Part shown: positions 7,977-16,823 of the stretch, piece after piece
Layout: each line of letters begins with the position of its first letter
How positions within the stretch are numbered: position 1 is the first letter of the stretch
NCBI GenBank assembly: GCA_903902325.1
Contig: CAIUUO010000207.1
Location: 1-39,637 of the forward strand
DNA length: 39,637 nt
Reading direction: 5' to 3'
Origin: an uncultured Bacteroidia bacterium
Lineage (GTDB): Bacteria; Bacteroidota; Bacteroidia; Bacteroidales; Prolixibacteraceae
Position numbers and translations under genes: made by a program
Notes under the pieces: model-generated
Told to the model about the DNA's origin: nothing
The model's input: the letters and a program-made list of their open reading frames with translations, nothing else
Databases searched by the model: none

Positions 7977-9755
7977 ATGTCACTCGTAACACTTTCAATC
8001 AACGATAAAACCATCCAGGCCGAAGAAGGTACCACCATTTTCGAAGCAGCCAAGCAGAACAACATCCTGATCCCCCATTTTTGCTATCTGGAGAATGTCC
8101 ATCAGATGGGATCATGCAGAATATGCGTGGTCGAGGTCGATGGGGCAAGGAACCTGATGGCATCCTGTGTGACGGAGGTCAGGGAAGGGATGGTAGTCCA
8201 CACCAACACATCCAAAGTCAGGAAGGTACGAAAGGTTCTTTACGAACTGATTCTTTCGGATCATCCAAAAAATTGCCTGGGATGCCACCGCAACCAGAAC
8301 TGTGAACTTCAGGACCTGGGCGAACAAATCCAGATCGACGGATTCAGGTTCGAAGGGGTCAAGTCGAAGGACATCGTCGACAGCACCAGTGCATCCATCG
8401 TCAGGGATAGCTCCAAATGCATTCTCTGCCGCAGGTGCGTTACGGTTTGCAACGAGATCCAGGGCGTAGGGGTGATGAATGCACACCACCGCGGCTTTGC
8501 CACCTTTATTGGTCCATCGGAAGATGAAAGCCTCGGCCATTCCATCTGTACCAACTGCGGTCAGTGCATCGTGGTCTGTCCGGTTGGCGCCCTAAAGGAA
8601 AAAGACTCGACACAACTCGTCTGGGATGCCTTGCTCGATAAATCCAAAACTGTGATCGTCCAGACCGCTCCGGCAGTCCGGGTGGCGTTGGGCGAAAAAT
8701 TCGGATTCGAACCAGGCACACTTGTTACAGGTAAAATGGCAACCTCCTTGAGGGAACTGGGTTTCAACTACGTCTTTGATACCAATTTCGCGGCCGACCT
8801 GACCATCCTTGAAGAAGGATCAGAGTTTCTGAAAAGGGTGACAGAGACCTTCACAACTGCTGAACCCGCTGTACTTCCAATGATCACCAGTTGCAGTCCG
8901 GGCTGGATCAAATATGTCGAACATCAGTATCCTAACCACCTCGGTCATCTCTCCAGCTGCAAATCGCCCCACATGATGCTTGGGGCGCTCATCAAGACCT
9001 ATTTTGCCGAAAAGATAAACATTGACCCGAAGGATATTTTCGTGGTCTCAGTCATGCCCTGTACCGCCAAGAAATTTGAAATCACACGTCCTGAAATGGA
9101 ATCCAATGGTGTCAGGGATGTTGATGCCGTTCTGACTACCCGCGAACTGGCCAGAATGATCAAGGATGCCGGTATCGATTTTGCCCAGCTTCCTGATTCA
9201 GAATTTGATTCACCACTTGGACTCTCATCCGGTGCCGCTGATATTTTCGGTACAACAGGCGGTGTAATGGAAGCAGCGATAAGAACTGTATATGAACTGG
9301 TTACCGGTCGAGAACTACCCATGGAAGCATTGCACGTTCAACCTTTGGTAGGTCTGAAACAGGTCAAAACTGCCGACCTGAAAATTGAAAATCCTGTTGA
9401 AGCATACTCATTCCTGGATGGCGTAACCGTGAAGGTCGCCGTAACAAGCGGATTGAAGGGAGCATCCAAATTGATGGAAGAGATTCGTCTTGGGACGAGT
9501 CCATACCATTTCATCGAGGTGATGGGCTGTCCCGGCGGATGCATCAGCGGCGGAGGTCAGCCCCGTCCGGTGGATGATTCTGTTCGTATGAAACGCATGC
9601 AGGCCATCTACCGCGAAGATGAAGGGAAACAATTGCGCAAGTCACATCAGAATAAGGATGTAATGGCCTTGTACAAGGATTTTCTCGGCCACCCGCTCGG
9701 TCATCTTTCTCATGAATTGCTTCACACAACTTACGTGAAAAGGGATAAAAATTAG
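7977..9755 (+). CDS. hydA: [FeFe] hydrogenase catalytic subunit, group A3-like (HydA/HndD type)
   Basis: A 592-residue protein with full electron-transfer wiring: an N-terminal [2Fe-2S] domain (C36, C47, C50, C64), a His-Cys3 [4Fe-4S] site (H96, C100, C103, C109), and two [4Fe-4S] clusters (C148/151/154/158 and C191/194/197/201). The H-cluster domain shows L1 ITSCSPGW (304-310), L2 MPCTAKKFE with C362, and L3 EVMGCPGGCISGGG with C518 and C522. L1 has Ser307 where the commonly quoted motif has a second Cys (see findings). With NuoE- and NuoF-like partners it should form a cytosolic, possibly electron-bifurcating NADH/ferredoxin H2 enzyme. The maturases HydE, HydF and HydG are not in the window. 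Confidence 0.95.
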   Translation: MSLVTLSINDKTIQAEEGTTIFEAAKQNNILIPHFCYLENVHQMGSCRICVVEVDGARNLMASCVTEVREGMVVHTNTSKVRKVRKVLYELILSDHPKNCLGCHRNQNCELQDLGEQIQIDGFRFEGVKSKDIVDSTSASIVRDSSKCILCRRCVTVCNEIQGVGVMNAHHRGFATFIGPSEDESLGHSICTNCGQCIVVCPVGALKEKDSTQLVWDALLDKSKTVIVQTAPAVRVALGEKFGFEPGTLVTGKMATSLRELGFNYVFDTNFAADLTILEEGSEFLKRVTETFTTAEPAVLPMITSCSPGWIKYVEHQYPNHLGHLSSCKSPHMMLGALIKTYFAEKINIDPKDIFVVSVMPCTAKKFEITRPEMESNGVRDVDAVLTTRELARMIKDAGIDFAQLPDSEFDSPLGLSSGAADIFGTTGGVMEAAIRTVYELVTGRELPMEALHVQPLVGLKQVKTADLKIENPVEAYSFLDGVTVKVAVTSGLKGASKLMEEIRLGTSPYHFIEVMGCPGGCISGGGQPRPVDDSVRMKRMQAIYREDEGKQLRKSHQNKDVMALYKDFLGHPLGHLSHELLHTTYVKRDKN

Positions 9756-9769
9756 TTGATTAGTCGGAA

Positions 9770-9862
9770 TTCCTTTGTGTCCTTTGAGTTATCCTTAGTG
9801 ACCTTTGTGGTAAAAAAAATTAACCACAAAGGACGCGAAGGGATGCACGAAGGACACAAAGC
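9770..9862. repeat. Interspersed palindromic repeat, CTTTGTGTCCTTCGTGG family, copy 2
   Basis: Arms TCCTTTGTGTCCTTTGAG...CCTTTGTGGTAA and TTAACCACAAAGGACGCGAAGG...GGACACAAAGC face each other around a poly-A centre. It sits between the convergent ends of hydA (plus) and cysS (minus), where it could serve as a bidirectional terminator. Confidence 0.8.
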
Positions 9863-9898
9863 GATTTTTCGCCAAACGGTTATAGAAAATCTGAATTG

Positions 9899-11374
9899 TC
9901 AGTTTTTCAGCTTCCAGTCGGCACCTTCTTTCGTATCCTTGATTTCGAAACCTATTTCAGTCAGTCGGTTACGAATCTGATCCGAAGTGGCCCAGTCTTT
10001 CTTTAATTTGGCCTCCTGCCGAAGGGTGAGCAGTAAATCTACAACTTGTCCGAAGAGTTCACCGCCTGCAGAATCCTGTCCTCCCGCTGTGTTTTGCAGT
10101 CCAAGAACATCATTTACCAATCCATTGTAAAGCTGCTGCAGTTTGGCGAGATCGTCAACGGTGATGGTGGCATTCCCGTCGTTGACGGAATTGATCATTT
10201 TGGCTCCGTCGAAGAGGTGCGCAATCAGGATCGGACTGTTCAGATCGTCGTTCAGCGCCTCGTAACAATCGTTTCTCAGCTTATCCACATCAATGGTAGA
10301 AGTGCCCGCTGTCTTGAGATCGGTCAGCAAAGCCATGGCATTCCTCAGTCTTTCGAATCCTTTCTCTGCAGCCTGCAGCGCTTCGTTGGAGAAATCCAGC
10401 GGACTGCGGTAATGCGCCTGCAGCATGAAGAACCGAATGGTCATCGGATCATAGGCTTTCTCGAGCAAAGGATGTTTACCCGTAAAAAAATCGTCCAGCT
10501 GAATGAAATTTCCAAGTGATTTTCCCATCTTCTGGCCGTTGATGGTAATCATGTTGTTGTGAATCCAGTAATGGACTGTCTGATGACCGAAACAAGCCAC
10601 TCCCTGGGCAATTTCCGCTTCGTGATGCGGGAAAAGCAGATCAAGTCCTCCTCCATGGATGTCGAAGGTCTCTCCGAGGTATTTTGTGCTCATGGCCGTA
10701 CATTCTGTGTGCCATCCCGGAAAACCGATTCCCCAGGGTGAAGGCCAGCGCATGATGTGCTCAGGCAGTGCATTCTTCCATAGTGCAAAATCGAGTCCGG
10801 ACCTTTTCTCACTCTGGCCTTCCAGATCGCGGGTATTGGTATAGAGATCTTCTATCTTCCTGCCTGACAGAATTCCATAAGCATACTTTTTTGCGTAGGC
10901 TTCCACGTCAAAATAGACTGAACCATTTGTCTCATAGGCAAATCCGGCTTCAATGATTTTTTTGATGGTTTCGATCTGTTCGATGATATGGCCGGAAGCG
11001 GTTGGTTCAATGCTCGGTGGAAGCACATTGAGCTGGGCCATATTCTTCCGGTAACTGTTGGTGTAAATCTGCACGATTTCCATGGGCTCCAGCTCTTCAA
11101 CCTTCGCTTTCTTGGCTACTTTGTCTTCACCTTCATCCGCATCATTCACCAGATGCCCAACATCCGTGATGTTCCTGACATAACGGACCTTGTAACCGAT
11201 ATGTAGCAGATAGCGGAAAAGCAGGTCGAACGTAATAGCAGGCCGTGCATGACCCAGGTGGGCATTGCCGTACACTGTGGGCCCGCAGACATACATCCCG
11301 ACATGATCCTTCAGGATCGGGACAAATAGCTCTTTTTTGCGGGTCAGCGTGTTGTTCAGCGTTAACTTTTCCAT
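9899..11374 (-). CDS. cysS: Cysteine--tRNA ligase
   Basis: A 491-residue class I synthetase when started at the ATG at 11374; the frame could run to 11401, but the added residues are not family-like and the -7 box would lie inside them. The HIGH motif is HLGH (39-42) and KMSKS appears as KMGKS (282-286). Zinc ligands match the E. coli enzyme: C30, C225, H250 and E254 (in [10 protein letters not shown]). WHTECTAM and the C-terminal DALR-type helical domain are present. It charges tRNA-Cys in the cytoplasm. Monocistronic, convergent with the hydrogenase operon. Confidence 0.96.
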   Translation of the reverse strand: MEKLTLNNTLTRKKELFVPILKDHVGMYVCGPTVYGNAHLGHARPAITFDLLFRYLLHIGYKVRYVRNITDVGHLVNDADEGEDKVAKKAKVEELEPMEIVQIYTNSYRKNMAQLNVLPPSIEPTASGHIIEQIETIKKIIEAGFAYETNGSVYFDVEAYAKKYAYGILSGRKIEDLYTNTRDLEGQSEKRSGLDFALWKNALPEHIMRWPSPWGIGFPGWHTECTAMSTKYLGETFDIHGGGLDLLFPHHEAEIAQGVACFGHQTVHYWIHNNMITINGQKMGKSLGNFIQLDDFFTGKHPLLEKAYDPMTIRFFMLQAHYRSPLDFSNEALQAAEKGFERLRNAMALLTDLKTAGTSTIDVDKLRNDCYEALNDDLNSPILIAHLFDGAKMINSVNDGNATITVDDLAKLQQLYNGLVNDVLGLQNTAGGQDSAGGELFGQVVDLLLTLRQEAKLKKDWATSDQIRNRLTEIGFEIKDTKEGADWKLKN

Positions 11375-11400
11375 GGTCTTGAATTGAAGCGTTCGAAACA

Positions 11401-11408
11401 CAAAATTA
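11401..11408 (-). promoter_or_regulatory. cysS: Candidate -7 box (TAATTTTG) for cysS
   Basis: On the minus strand the bases read TAATTTTG, a match to TAnnTTTG, 26 bases before the chosen cysS ATG. A TTTC lies near the expected -33 position. This supports the 11374 start. Confidence 0.4.
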
Positions 11409-11503
11409 GTATTTATTGGCTGAAATCAGGCACATATGTTTTAAATGTCGCCTTCCACCAACTCAAAATCAATTCAGTAAATTAGAACAAATTCATCTTT
11501 TGT

Positions 11504-11552
11504 GTACCAAATTGGTACTGTTGTGTTATCTTTGAATTTAAGTAATTGGTAT
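11504..11552 (+). promoter_or_regulatory. Promoter and candidate autoregulatory operator of the Phd-like antitoxin
   Basis: GTACCAA-A-TTGGTAC (11504-11518) is a perfect 7-1-7 inverted repeat. It lies 8 bases upstream of a -7 box TATCTTTG (11527-11534), and a further half-site TTGGTAT is at 11546-11552, 13 bases before the ATG. Phd/YefM antitoxins usually repress their own promoter through such palindromes; binding by this protein is inference. Confidence 0.55.
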
Positions 11553-11565
11553 AAAAAATAATCAT

Positions 11566-11817
11566 ATGTTGGTCATTAGCAGTAGAGAGTTCAGGGAGAA
11601 TCAGAAAAAATATTTTGACTTGATTGATCAAAAAGAACAGATTATCGTGCAACGGGGTAAAAACAAATCTTATGTTCTCATACCAATCGATGAAAAAGTC
11701 AAATATATCGTTGAACAGGAAATAACTGATCGCTTGGATCATTCAATTGGAGAGGCAAAGCGTGGTGAACTTACTTCTGTTAAACGGGAGGATATCGCTA
11801 ATTTACTTGGATTATGA
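11566..11817 (+). CDS. Phd/YefM-family antitoxin, no toxin partner seen
   Basis: An 83-residue protein that begins MLVISSREFRENQKKYFDLI, the beta-helix DNA-binding start of the Phd/YefM fold, followed by QIIVQRGKNKSYVLIPI, the conserved 'xxVTxRGxPxAVLV'-like strand. The C-terminal part (ITDRLDHSIGEAKRGELTS) is the disordered toxin-wrapping tail expected in the family. Normally a RelE/Doc/Txe-type toxin follows within a few bases, but here the stop at 11817 is followed by an interspersed repeat and then the cyclophilin gene. Either the toxin was lost, or this is a stand-alone regulator. Confidence 0.85.
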   Translation: MLVISSREFRENQKKYFDLIDQKEQIIVQRGKNKSYVLIPIDEKVKYIVEQEITDRLDHSIGEAKRGELTSVKREDIANLLGL

Positions 11818-11847
11818 CCAACCAAAAGATATAGTTTGTAGACTATA

Positions 11848-11946
11848 TCCTTTGTGTATCTTTGTTTTAAACTTTGAGTCCTTTGTGGTAAAGTTTTAAA
11901 ATCTCACCACAAAGGACGCAAAGGTTCGCACGAAGGAACACAAAGT
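11848..11946. repeat. Interspersed palindromic repeat, CTTTGTGTCCTTCGTGG family, copy 3
   Basis: Arms TCCTTTGTGTATCTTTG...GTCCTTTGTGGTAAAG and CTCACCACAAAGGACGCAAAGG...GAAGGAACACAAAGTA pair. It occupies the place where a toxin gene would be expected behind the antitoxin. Confidence 0.8.
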
Positions 11947-12016
11947 AAAACTGAACAAAACATCAATTAAACGATATAACTGATACAATAGAATTAATAA
12001 AACCCAGCATTTTGCC

Positions 12017-12847
12017 ATGAAAAATTTGTTGACAAAAGTATTCCTGTTCCTCACCATTGCCTTAATCTCCTCCTGCTCCTTCTCCCAAAACAAACCGGTA
12101 CCCGAAGGTCCGATGGTGCTGATCAAGACAAAATATGGCGACATGAAAGTGGTGTTGTACAACGAAACACCGCTGCACCGCGACAATTTCATGAAACTGA
12201 CGAAGGAGAAGGTATTTGACAGCCTGATTTTTCACCGCGTTATCAAAGGATTTATGGTCCAGGGTGGAGATCCCAATTCAAAACGTGCCACCAAAGATCA
12301 GTTACTTGGTGATGGAGATCTCAATTACACAGTCCCTGCGGAAATCAGGCCGGGTATCATCCACAAGAAAGGGGTAATCGCCGCCGCCCGTAACGGAGAC
12401 GAAGAGAACCCCGAGCGTCGCTCATCTGCCACCCAGTTTTACCTGGCACAGGGGAAAGTCTATAAACTGGACGATGTTCCAGCGATCGAGCAAAACCTGA
12501 ATGGCAGGGCAGTCGAATCACTATTCCTGAAACTGAAAGCCGAAAAAATTGATACCCTGATGTTGTTCCAGATGGCCAGGAATCAGGCAGGCTACGACAA
12601 AGTTCTTGCCAAGATCAGGCAGCAGGCTGAAAATCAAGTGGCTCAAAATCCGATCAAACTGACCAAGCAACAAATAGAAACTTATACGACCCTGGGTGGC
12701 ATTCCGCATCTCGACGGAGCCTATACTGTTTTTGGGGAAGTAGTGGAAGGGATGGCTGTCATTGATTCCATTGCAGCGCAGCCTACCGGGAAAGCTGACC
12801 GTCCGCTGGAGAATATCCGGATGAAAATTGAGGTTATTAAGGAATAA
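12017..12847 (+). CDS. Peptidyl-prolyl cis-trans isomerase, cyclophilin type, lipoprotein
   Basis: A 276-residue protein with a lipoprotein signal (LTIALISSC, C20), so probably periplasmic or membrane-anchored. Cyclophilin landmarks are FHRVIKGFMVQGGDPNSK, ATQFYLAQGK and YTVFGEVVEGMAVIDSI. Between the second and third blocks lies an extra segment of about 70 residues (roughly 150-225), helical and rich in K, Q and E, which is an insertion known in some Bacteroidota cyclophilins. It should assist folding of exported proteins by proline isomerisation. Its 3' end overlaps the convergent aroA stop by 11 bases. Confidence 0.93.
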   Translation: MKNLLTKVFLFLTIALISSCSFSQNKPVPEGPMVLIKTKYGDMKVVLYNETPLHRDNFMKLTKEKVFDSLIFHRVIKGFMVQGGDPNSKRATKDQLLGDGDLNYTVPAEIRPGIIHKKGVIAAARNGDEENPERRSSATQFYLAQGKVYKLDDVPAIEQNLNGRAVESLFLKLKAEKIDTLMLFQMARNQAGYDKVLAKIRQQAENQVAQNPIKLTKQQIETYTTLGGIPHLDGAYTVFGEVVEGMAVIDSIAAQPTGKADRPLENIRMKIEVIKE

Positions 12848-14081
12848 CGGTTTCCACTTTAAAACCAACTGTCTTCAGGTCCTCGTAAAAAGTTGGGTAC
12901 GACTTGGTTACCACCATCGCATCTGCGATGGTGACTGAACCGTTAAACATAGCCAATGGTGCAAATGCCAGTGCCATTCGGTGGTCATGGTATGTTTCCA
13001 CTACCGGATTCTTATGGACCAGGGCATCGGTTATTAACCCGTCCCAGGCAAGTTCCCCTTCAGCCGGCTCGGTTAGGACTACACCAAATTTTGCACACTC
13101 TGTTTTCAGTGCAGCGATACGATCTGTTTCCTTAATTTTCAGGGTCTTCAAGCCGGAAAAATGGAAGGGAAGTTTCTTCCCGATTGCAAGTACTACAAAA
13201 GTCTGGGCAATATCCGGGTTTTCGATAAAATTTAGGTTCAGCTTTTTCAGTGCTCCCTGCTTGTCCTTCGTTAGGCGAACAGACTCACCCTCCTGCCTTG
13301 ATTTGATTCCGAAATATTTCTTAAACCAGGTGGCCTGAACAGCATCTCCCTGCAGGCTATTCAGGTACAATCCTTTCAGATGAAGGTCGCATTGGTCTGA
13401 CAAGGCTGCAAGTGCATACCAGTAGGATGCCCCCGACCAGTCGGCTTCCACGGAACAGGGAACAGGTTTGTAGGATTGCGATTCAATTCGTATTTCATTC
13501 CCGTTCCACTGATATTTGATTCCGAATTTCTTCATCAGGTGAAGGGTCATTTCGATGTAGGTACTGGAGGTGATGTTATTCTTCAGGCGAAGCGTTAATC
13601 CTCCCTGGACTGTCGGAGCAATCATCAGCAAAGCGGAAATGTACTGGCTGCTGATGCTTCCGTCGAGTTCGATAACACCTCCCTTGAGCGCGGTGCCTGT
13701 GATCTTGAGTGGCGGAAATCCTTCCACTCCTTTATATTCAATCTGCGCTCCCATTTTCCTGAGCGCGTCAACCAGAATGGAAATGGGCCGTTGCTGCATC
13801 CTCTCAGAACCTGTCAAATGCCATTCTCCCACGATTTTGGATAAATAGGCTGTCAAAAATCGCATGGCGGTTCCGGCATGACCGATGTCAAAACGATTGG
13901 AGTTGGATTGAAGCACCTTGTCCATGACGATGGAGTCGTCACAGTCGGAAAGATTCTTGACAGGATACGAAGAATAACTCAGTGCATTGATGATGAGCAC
14001 CCTGTTGCTGATACTCTTGGAAGCCGGAAGGGTGATTTCGCCAACTATTCGTGAATCCTGTTTGGTCAGAAGGTACTTCAT
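12837..14081 (-). CDS. aroA: 3-phosphoshikimate 1-carboxyvinyltransferase (EPSP synthase)
   Basis: A 414-residue enzyme of the shikimate pathway, transferring enolpyruvate from PEP to shikimate 3-phosphate. Motifs: LPASKSISNRVLI (K22, S23, R27), GHAGTAMRFLTAYL, IKETDRIAALKTE and ETYHDHRMALAFAP. The ATG at 14081 gives the standard N-terminus MKYLLTKQDS. An ATG at 14093 would overlap the aroB stop (14086-14088) and also allow coupling; the long frame up to 14171 is aroB sequence read out of frame. It forms a two-gene aroB-aroA operon. Confidence 0.94.
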   Translation of the reverse strand: MKYLLTKQDSRIVGEITLPASKSISNRVLIINALSYSSYPVKNLSDCDDSIVMDKVLQSNSNRFDIGHAGTAMRFLTAYLSKIVGEWHLTGSERMQQRPISILVDALRKMGAQIEYKGVEGFPPLKITGTALKGGVIELDGSISSQYISALLMIAPTVQGGLTLRLKNNITSSTYIEMTLHLMKKFGIKYQWNGNEIRIESQSYKPVPCSVEADWSGASYWYALAALSDQCDLHLKGLYLNSLQGDAVQATWFKKYFGIKSRQEGESVRLTKDKQGALKKLNLNFIENPDIAQTFVVLAIGKKLPFHFSGLKTLKIKETDRIAALKTECAKFGVVLTEPAEGELAWDGLITDALVHKNPVVETYHDHRMALAFAPLAMFNGSVTIADAMVVTKSYPTFYEDLKTVGFKVETVIP

Positions 14082-14085
14082 GGCT

Positions 14086-15150
14086 TCAGGCATTGTTGAT
14101 AGTGCGGAAATAGTCCAGCGATTCGAAAGTCTGTTCCTTCGTACAGTCGCAGTTAATCTCAACCTCTCCAACAGATTTGAGCAGGGTAAAGTTTATCCTT
14201 TTGCCATCATTCTTTTTGTCGTGACCCATCAATTCATACAGTGCTTCATAGTCATCGACAGAAATGCTGAAATTCCCGTAAACCGTACTGATCCATTTTG
14301 AAAGATGATGCAGGGTCTCGTCAGGAAATCCGCAATGCAACCCTGAAAGATATAGCTCGGCAAGCATGCCGAATGCCACTGCATGCCCATGCAGCAGGGG
14401 GAAAGATTTCTTCAGGGAGTAGCTCTCGAAGGCATGGCCGACCGTGTGCCCAAAATTAAGCGCTTTGCGTATATTTTTTTCGTTGGGATCCTTCTCTACA
14501 TAATACTCCTTGATCGTTACAGAATGGGAAATAAGTGTCTGAAGTTCCTTATAATCTGGTTTATCCAGATCATATTTCCTGAGTTCATCCAGATGATCCG
14601 GTGAGTGGATAAGCCCATGCTTGATCATCTCGGCAAAGCCGGAAATGAAATTTTCGTGATCAATACTTACCAGGAAACGGGTATCAATAATGACCTGAAG
14701 CGGTTGATTGATCACTCCTATTTCATTTTTCAGACCATTGAAGTTGAAGCCGGTTTTACCTCCAACCGATGCATCTACCTGCGACAGAAGTGTGGTCGGA
14801 ATGTTGACAAATTCGACTCCGCGCTTGAATGTAGAGGCGGCAAAACTACCGAGGTCGGTTACCATTCCTCCGCCAAGGTTGACGACAAGCGACTTGCGGT
14901 CTGCGCCGTTTTGACTCAGAAAAAGCCATATTTTTTCGACGGACGAAAGTGATTTGTTCTCCTCCCCGCTTGGGATGATATTGTGTCTGAACTTTTCGAC
15001 GGATGGAACATTACCTAAAAGAGGAAGGCAATATCGCTGACTATTCTCATCCATGACCAGGAACAGCTTGTCTTCAGGAAATTTGGAAATCACTTCCCCC
15101 AGAACACTTTCGAGCTGATCTGTTACCACGACGGAATTAGGATGGGTCAT
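14086..15150 (-). CDS. aroB: 3-dehydroquinate synthase
   Basis: A 354-residue NAD- and zinc-dependent enzyme that closes DAHP into 3-dehydroquinate. NAD-binding GGGMVTDLG (93-101), substrate loop DASVGGKTG (126-134) and PTTLLSQVDAS are all typical. Zinc ligands are expected in FAEMIKHG, NFGHTVGHA and LLHGHAVAFG. It is the upstream partner of aroA, with only a few bases between them, so the two shikimate steps are probably translated from one mRNA. Confidence 0.96.
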   Translation of the reverse strand: MTHPNSVVVTDQLESVLGEVISKFPEDKLFLVMDENSQRYCLPLLGNVPSVEKFRHNIIPSGEENKSLSSVEKIWLFLSQNGADRKSLVVNLGGGMVTDLGSFAASTFKRGVEFVNIPTTLLSQVDASVGGKTGFNFNGLKNEIGVINQPLQVIIDTRFLVSIDHENFISGFAEMIKHGLIHSPDHLDELRKYDLDKPDYKELQTLISHSVTIKEYYVEKDPNEKNIRKALNFGHTVGHAFESYSLKKSFPLLHGHAVAFGMLAELYLSGLHCGFPDETLHHLSKWISTVYGNFSISVDDYEALYELMGHDKKNDGKRINFTLLKSVGEVEINCDCTKEQTFESLDYFRTINNA

Positions 15151-15180
15151 ATACTGGAAGTTCTAATTAACATTGAAATG

Positions 15181-15188
15181 CAAAGGTA
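15181..15188 (-). promoter_or_regulatory. Candidate -7 box (TACCTTTG) for aroBA
   Basis: Minus-strand TACCTTTG fits TAnnTTTG and lies 30 bases upstream of the aroB ATG. No clear -33 element. Confidence 0.4.
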
Positions 15189-15212
15189 AAAGAAATTTAT
15201 TTGCCATGACAT

Positions 15213-15312
15213 TTAACCACTAAGGACTCAAAGGATGCACAAAGGACACAAAGAAATTTGTGTGTAGACTTTGTGTCCTTTGTGTAATCCCTTCGTGCCC
15301 TTCGTGGTTAAA
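15213..15312. repeat. Interspersed palindromic repeat, CTTTGTGTCCTTCGTGG family, copy 4
   Basis: TTAACCACTAAGGACTCAAAGG...GGACACAAAG and CTTTGTGTCCTTTGTG...CCCTTCGTGGTTAA form one of the cleanest long hairpins in this family in the window. It separates the MFS stop (15315) from the aroB promoter. Confidence 0.82.
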
Positions 15313-15314
15313 TA

Positions 15315-16505
15315 CTAACTCTGTAATGCTTTAACTCTTGAAACAAGAAGAGTGATGCCAATGCCAAAAACCCCAATCACTGCGAATGAATAGCGTAATC
15401 CTGCGGCCTGGGAGATATATCCAATCAGAGGCGGACCCATCAGGAAACCAAGGAAGCTCACGCTGGAAACTGTTGCCAGTGCAATCCCGGTAGGAATTTT
15501 TGAGTGTCGGCCGGCAGCACTGTACACAGAGGGAACCATGCTTGAAACCCCCAATCCGACCAGCATGAATGCGATGGTACAGGAAATCAGATACGGGAAG
15601 AAAACGGCTGTAAACAATCCTGCCGAAATCATCAGTCCGCAAATCTGCATCAGCCTTTTCCTTCCGATCTTTGAAACAAAGTAATCGGCTACAAAACGGC
15701 CTGAGGCCATCATGATCATGAAAGAGGTATACCCCAGTACAACCAGCGATGCAGGGGCGTGTACAACATCCTTGAAGTAAATGCCGCTCCAGTCGAACAT
15801 GGCGCCTTCGCTTGCCATGCTGCAGAAGCCGATTATTCCAAGTTGCAGGAGGGAGGTATCCGGCCTGCCAAAGAATTTGCGCCTGGGCTCATCCTGCCCG
15901 GCCCTGTGCTTGCTGCGCACAAGAAATGGGTAATTGATCCAGACGATCATCCAGACGACCAAAATGATGGTTGCAAAATGATGAAACGGAGAAACATGAA
16001 GATTAATCATGGCGATGCCGATCAAGGCACCCGTAAATCCTGCCAGACTCCACCCTCCATGAAAAGAGGACATGATGGAGCGCCTGTAGATCTTTTCAGC
16101 CGCCACTCCCTGGGTGTTGATCGAAATATTGCAGGCATTTCCGCAAATTCCGAAAAGGAACAATGCCAGGGCCAGTTGCCAGCCCGACTGTACCAAACCC
16201 AGGAAACTCAAGCAGATGGTGTATGCGGGAAGCGCCAATGGTATGATCCTGTAACTCCCAAACCTTGTGACCAATTTTCCTGAAAATGGCATCATCAGGA
16301 ACTGACCGACAGGCAGAGCAAACAGGATGGTTCCAAACATCGCGTCGTTCAGATGAAGGGCCGTTTTGATGTCGGGTATCCGGCTTGCCCAGGAGGAAAA
16401 ACAGAGTCCCATACTGAAATAAACCAGCGCAACAGCAATGCGGATGCGACGCTTATTTGGATGAGAATCGGTGGGTGGGCTAATTATAGGGGTAATACTC
16501 GTCAT
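15315..16505 (-). CDS. MFS transporter (YbjJ-like)
   Basis: A 396-residue major facilitator with twelve likely membrane helices. The N-terminal SMGLCFSSWASRIPDIK and the A-loop GKLVTRFGSYRI resemble the YbjJ-type subgroup of uncharacterised MFS proteins; GYTSFMIMMASGRFVADY and SKIGRKRLM are the corresponding second-half motifs. Substrate unknown. The ATG at 16505 is 15 bases after the ParE-like toxin stop on the same strand, so it may be read through from the toxin-antitoxin promoter. Confidence 0.85.
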   Translation of the reverse strand: MTSITPIISPPTDSHPNKRRIRIAVALVYFSMGLCFSSWASRIPDIKTALHLNDAMFGTILFALPVGQFLMMPFSGKLVTRFGSYRIIPLALPAYTICLSFLGLVQSGWQLALALFLFGICGNACNISINTQGVAAEKIYRRSIMSSFHGGWSLAGFTGALIGIAMINLHVSPFHHFATIILVVWMIVWINYPFLVRSKHRAGQDEPRRKFFGRPDTSLLQLGIIGFCSMASEGAMFDWSGIYFKDVVHAPASLVVLGYTSFMIMMASGRFVADYFVSKIGRKRLMQICGLMISAGLFTAVFFPYLISCTIAFMLVGLGVSSMVPSVYSAAGRHSKIPTGIALATVSSVSFLGFLMGPPLIGYISQAAGLRYSFAVIGVFGIGITLLVSRVKALQS

Positions 16506-16520
16506 GCAAATCGCTGAGAT

Positions 16521-16823
16521 TTAAATCTTTACTTTAGACGGGTTCTGCCGTGTGTCAAAAATTGAAAGCAGGACAATAATTTCTTCCCCAACAGTATAAT
16601 ATATTGTTAGATTCTTTGTGAATACACAACGATGGATTTTCTTCTTTTTCAAAGAGAGTGGATATGCTTCAGGGAAGTTTGATAAAAGAAGAAGCTGTTT
16701 TTCCAGCTTTTGAAAGAAGTTTCCTAACTCTTTTGAAGTCCAGTTGGCTTCAAGGTAAACAATAATACTTTCAAGATTTTTTGAGGCTTCTTCTGTCCAC
16801 CTAATCTTTAAGCCACTTTTCAT
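16521..16823 (-). CDS. RelE/ParE-family toxin
   Basis: A 100-residue protein with the ParE-like fold: IRWTEEASKNLESIIVYLEANW forms the N-terminal strand and helix pair, LLLLSNFPEAYPLSLKKKKIHRCV the core, and NLTIYYTVGEEIIVLLSIFDTRQNP the C-terminal strands with the family's 'ILxIxhxRr' end. It overlaps the upstream antitoxin by 23 bases, typical for such pairs. Whether it hits ribosomes (RelE) or gyrase (ParE) cannot be told. Confidence 0.88.
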   Translation of the reverse strand: MKSGLKIRWTEEASKNLESIIVYLEANWTSKELGNFFQKLEKQLLLLSNFPEAYPLSLKKKKIHRCVFTKNLTIYYTVGEEIIVLLSIFDTRQNPSKVKI

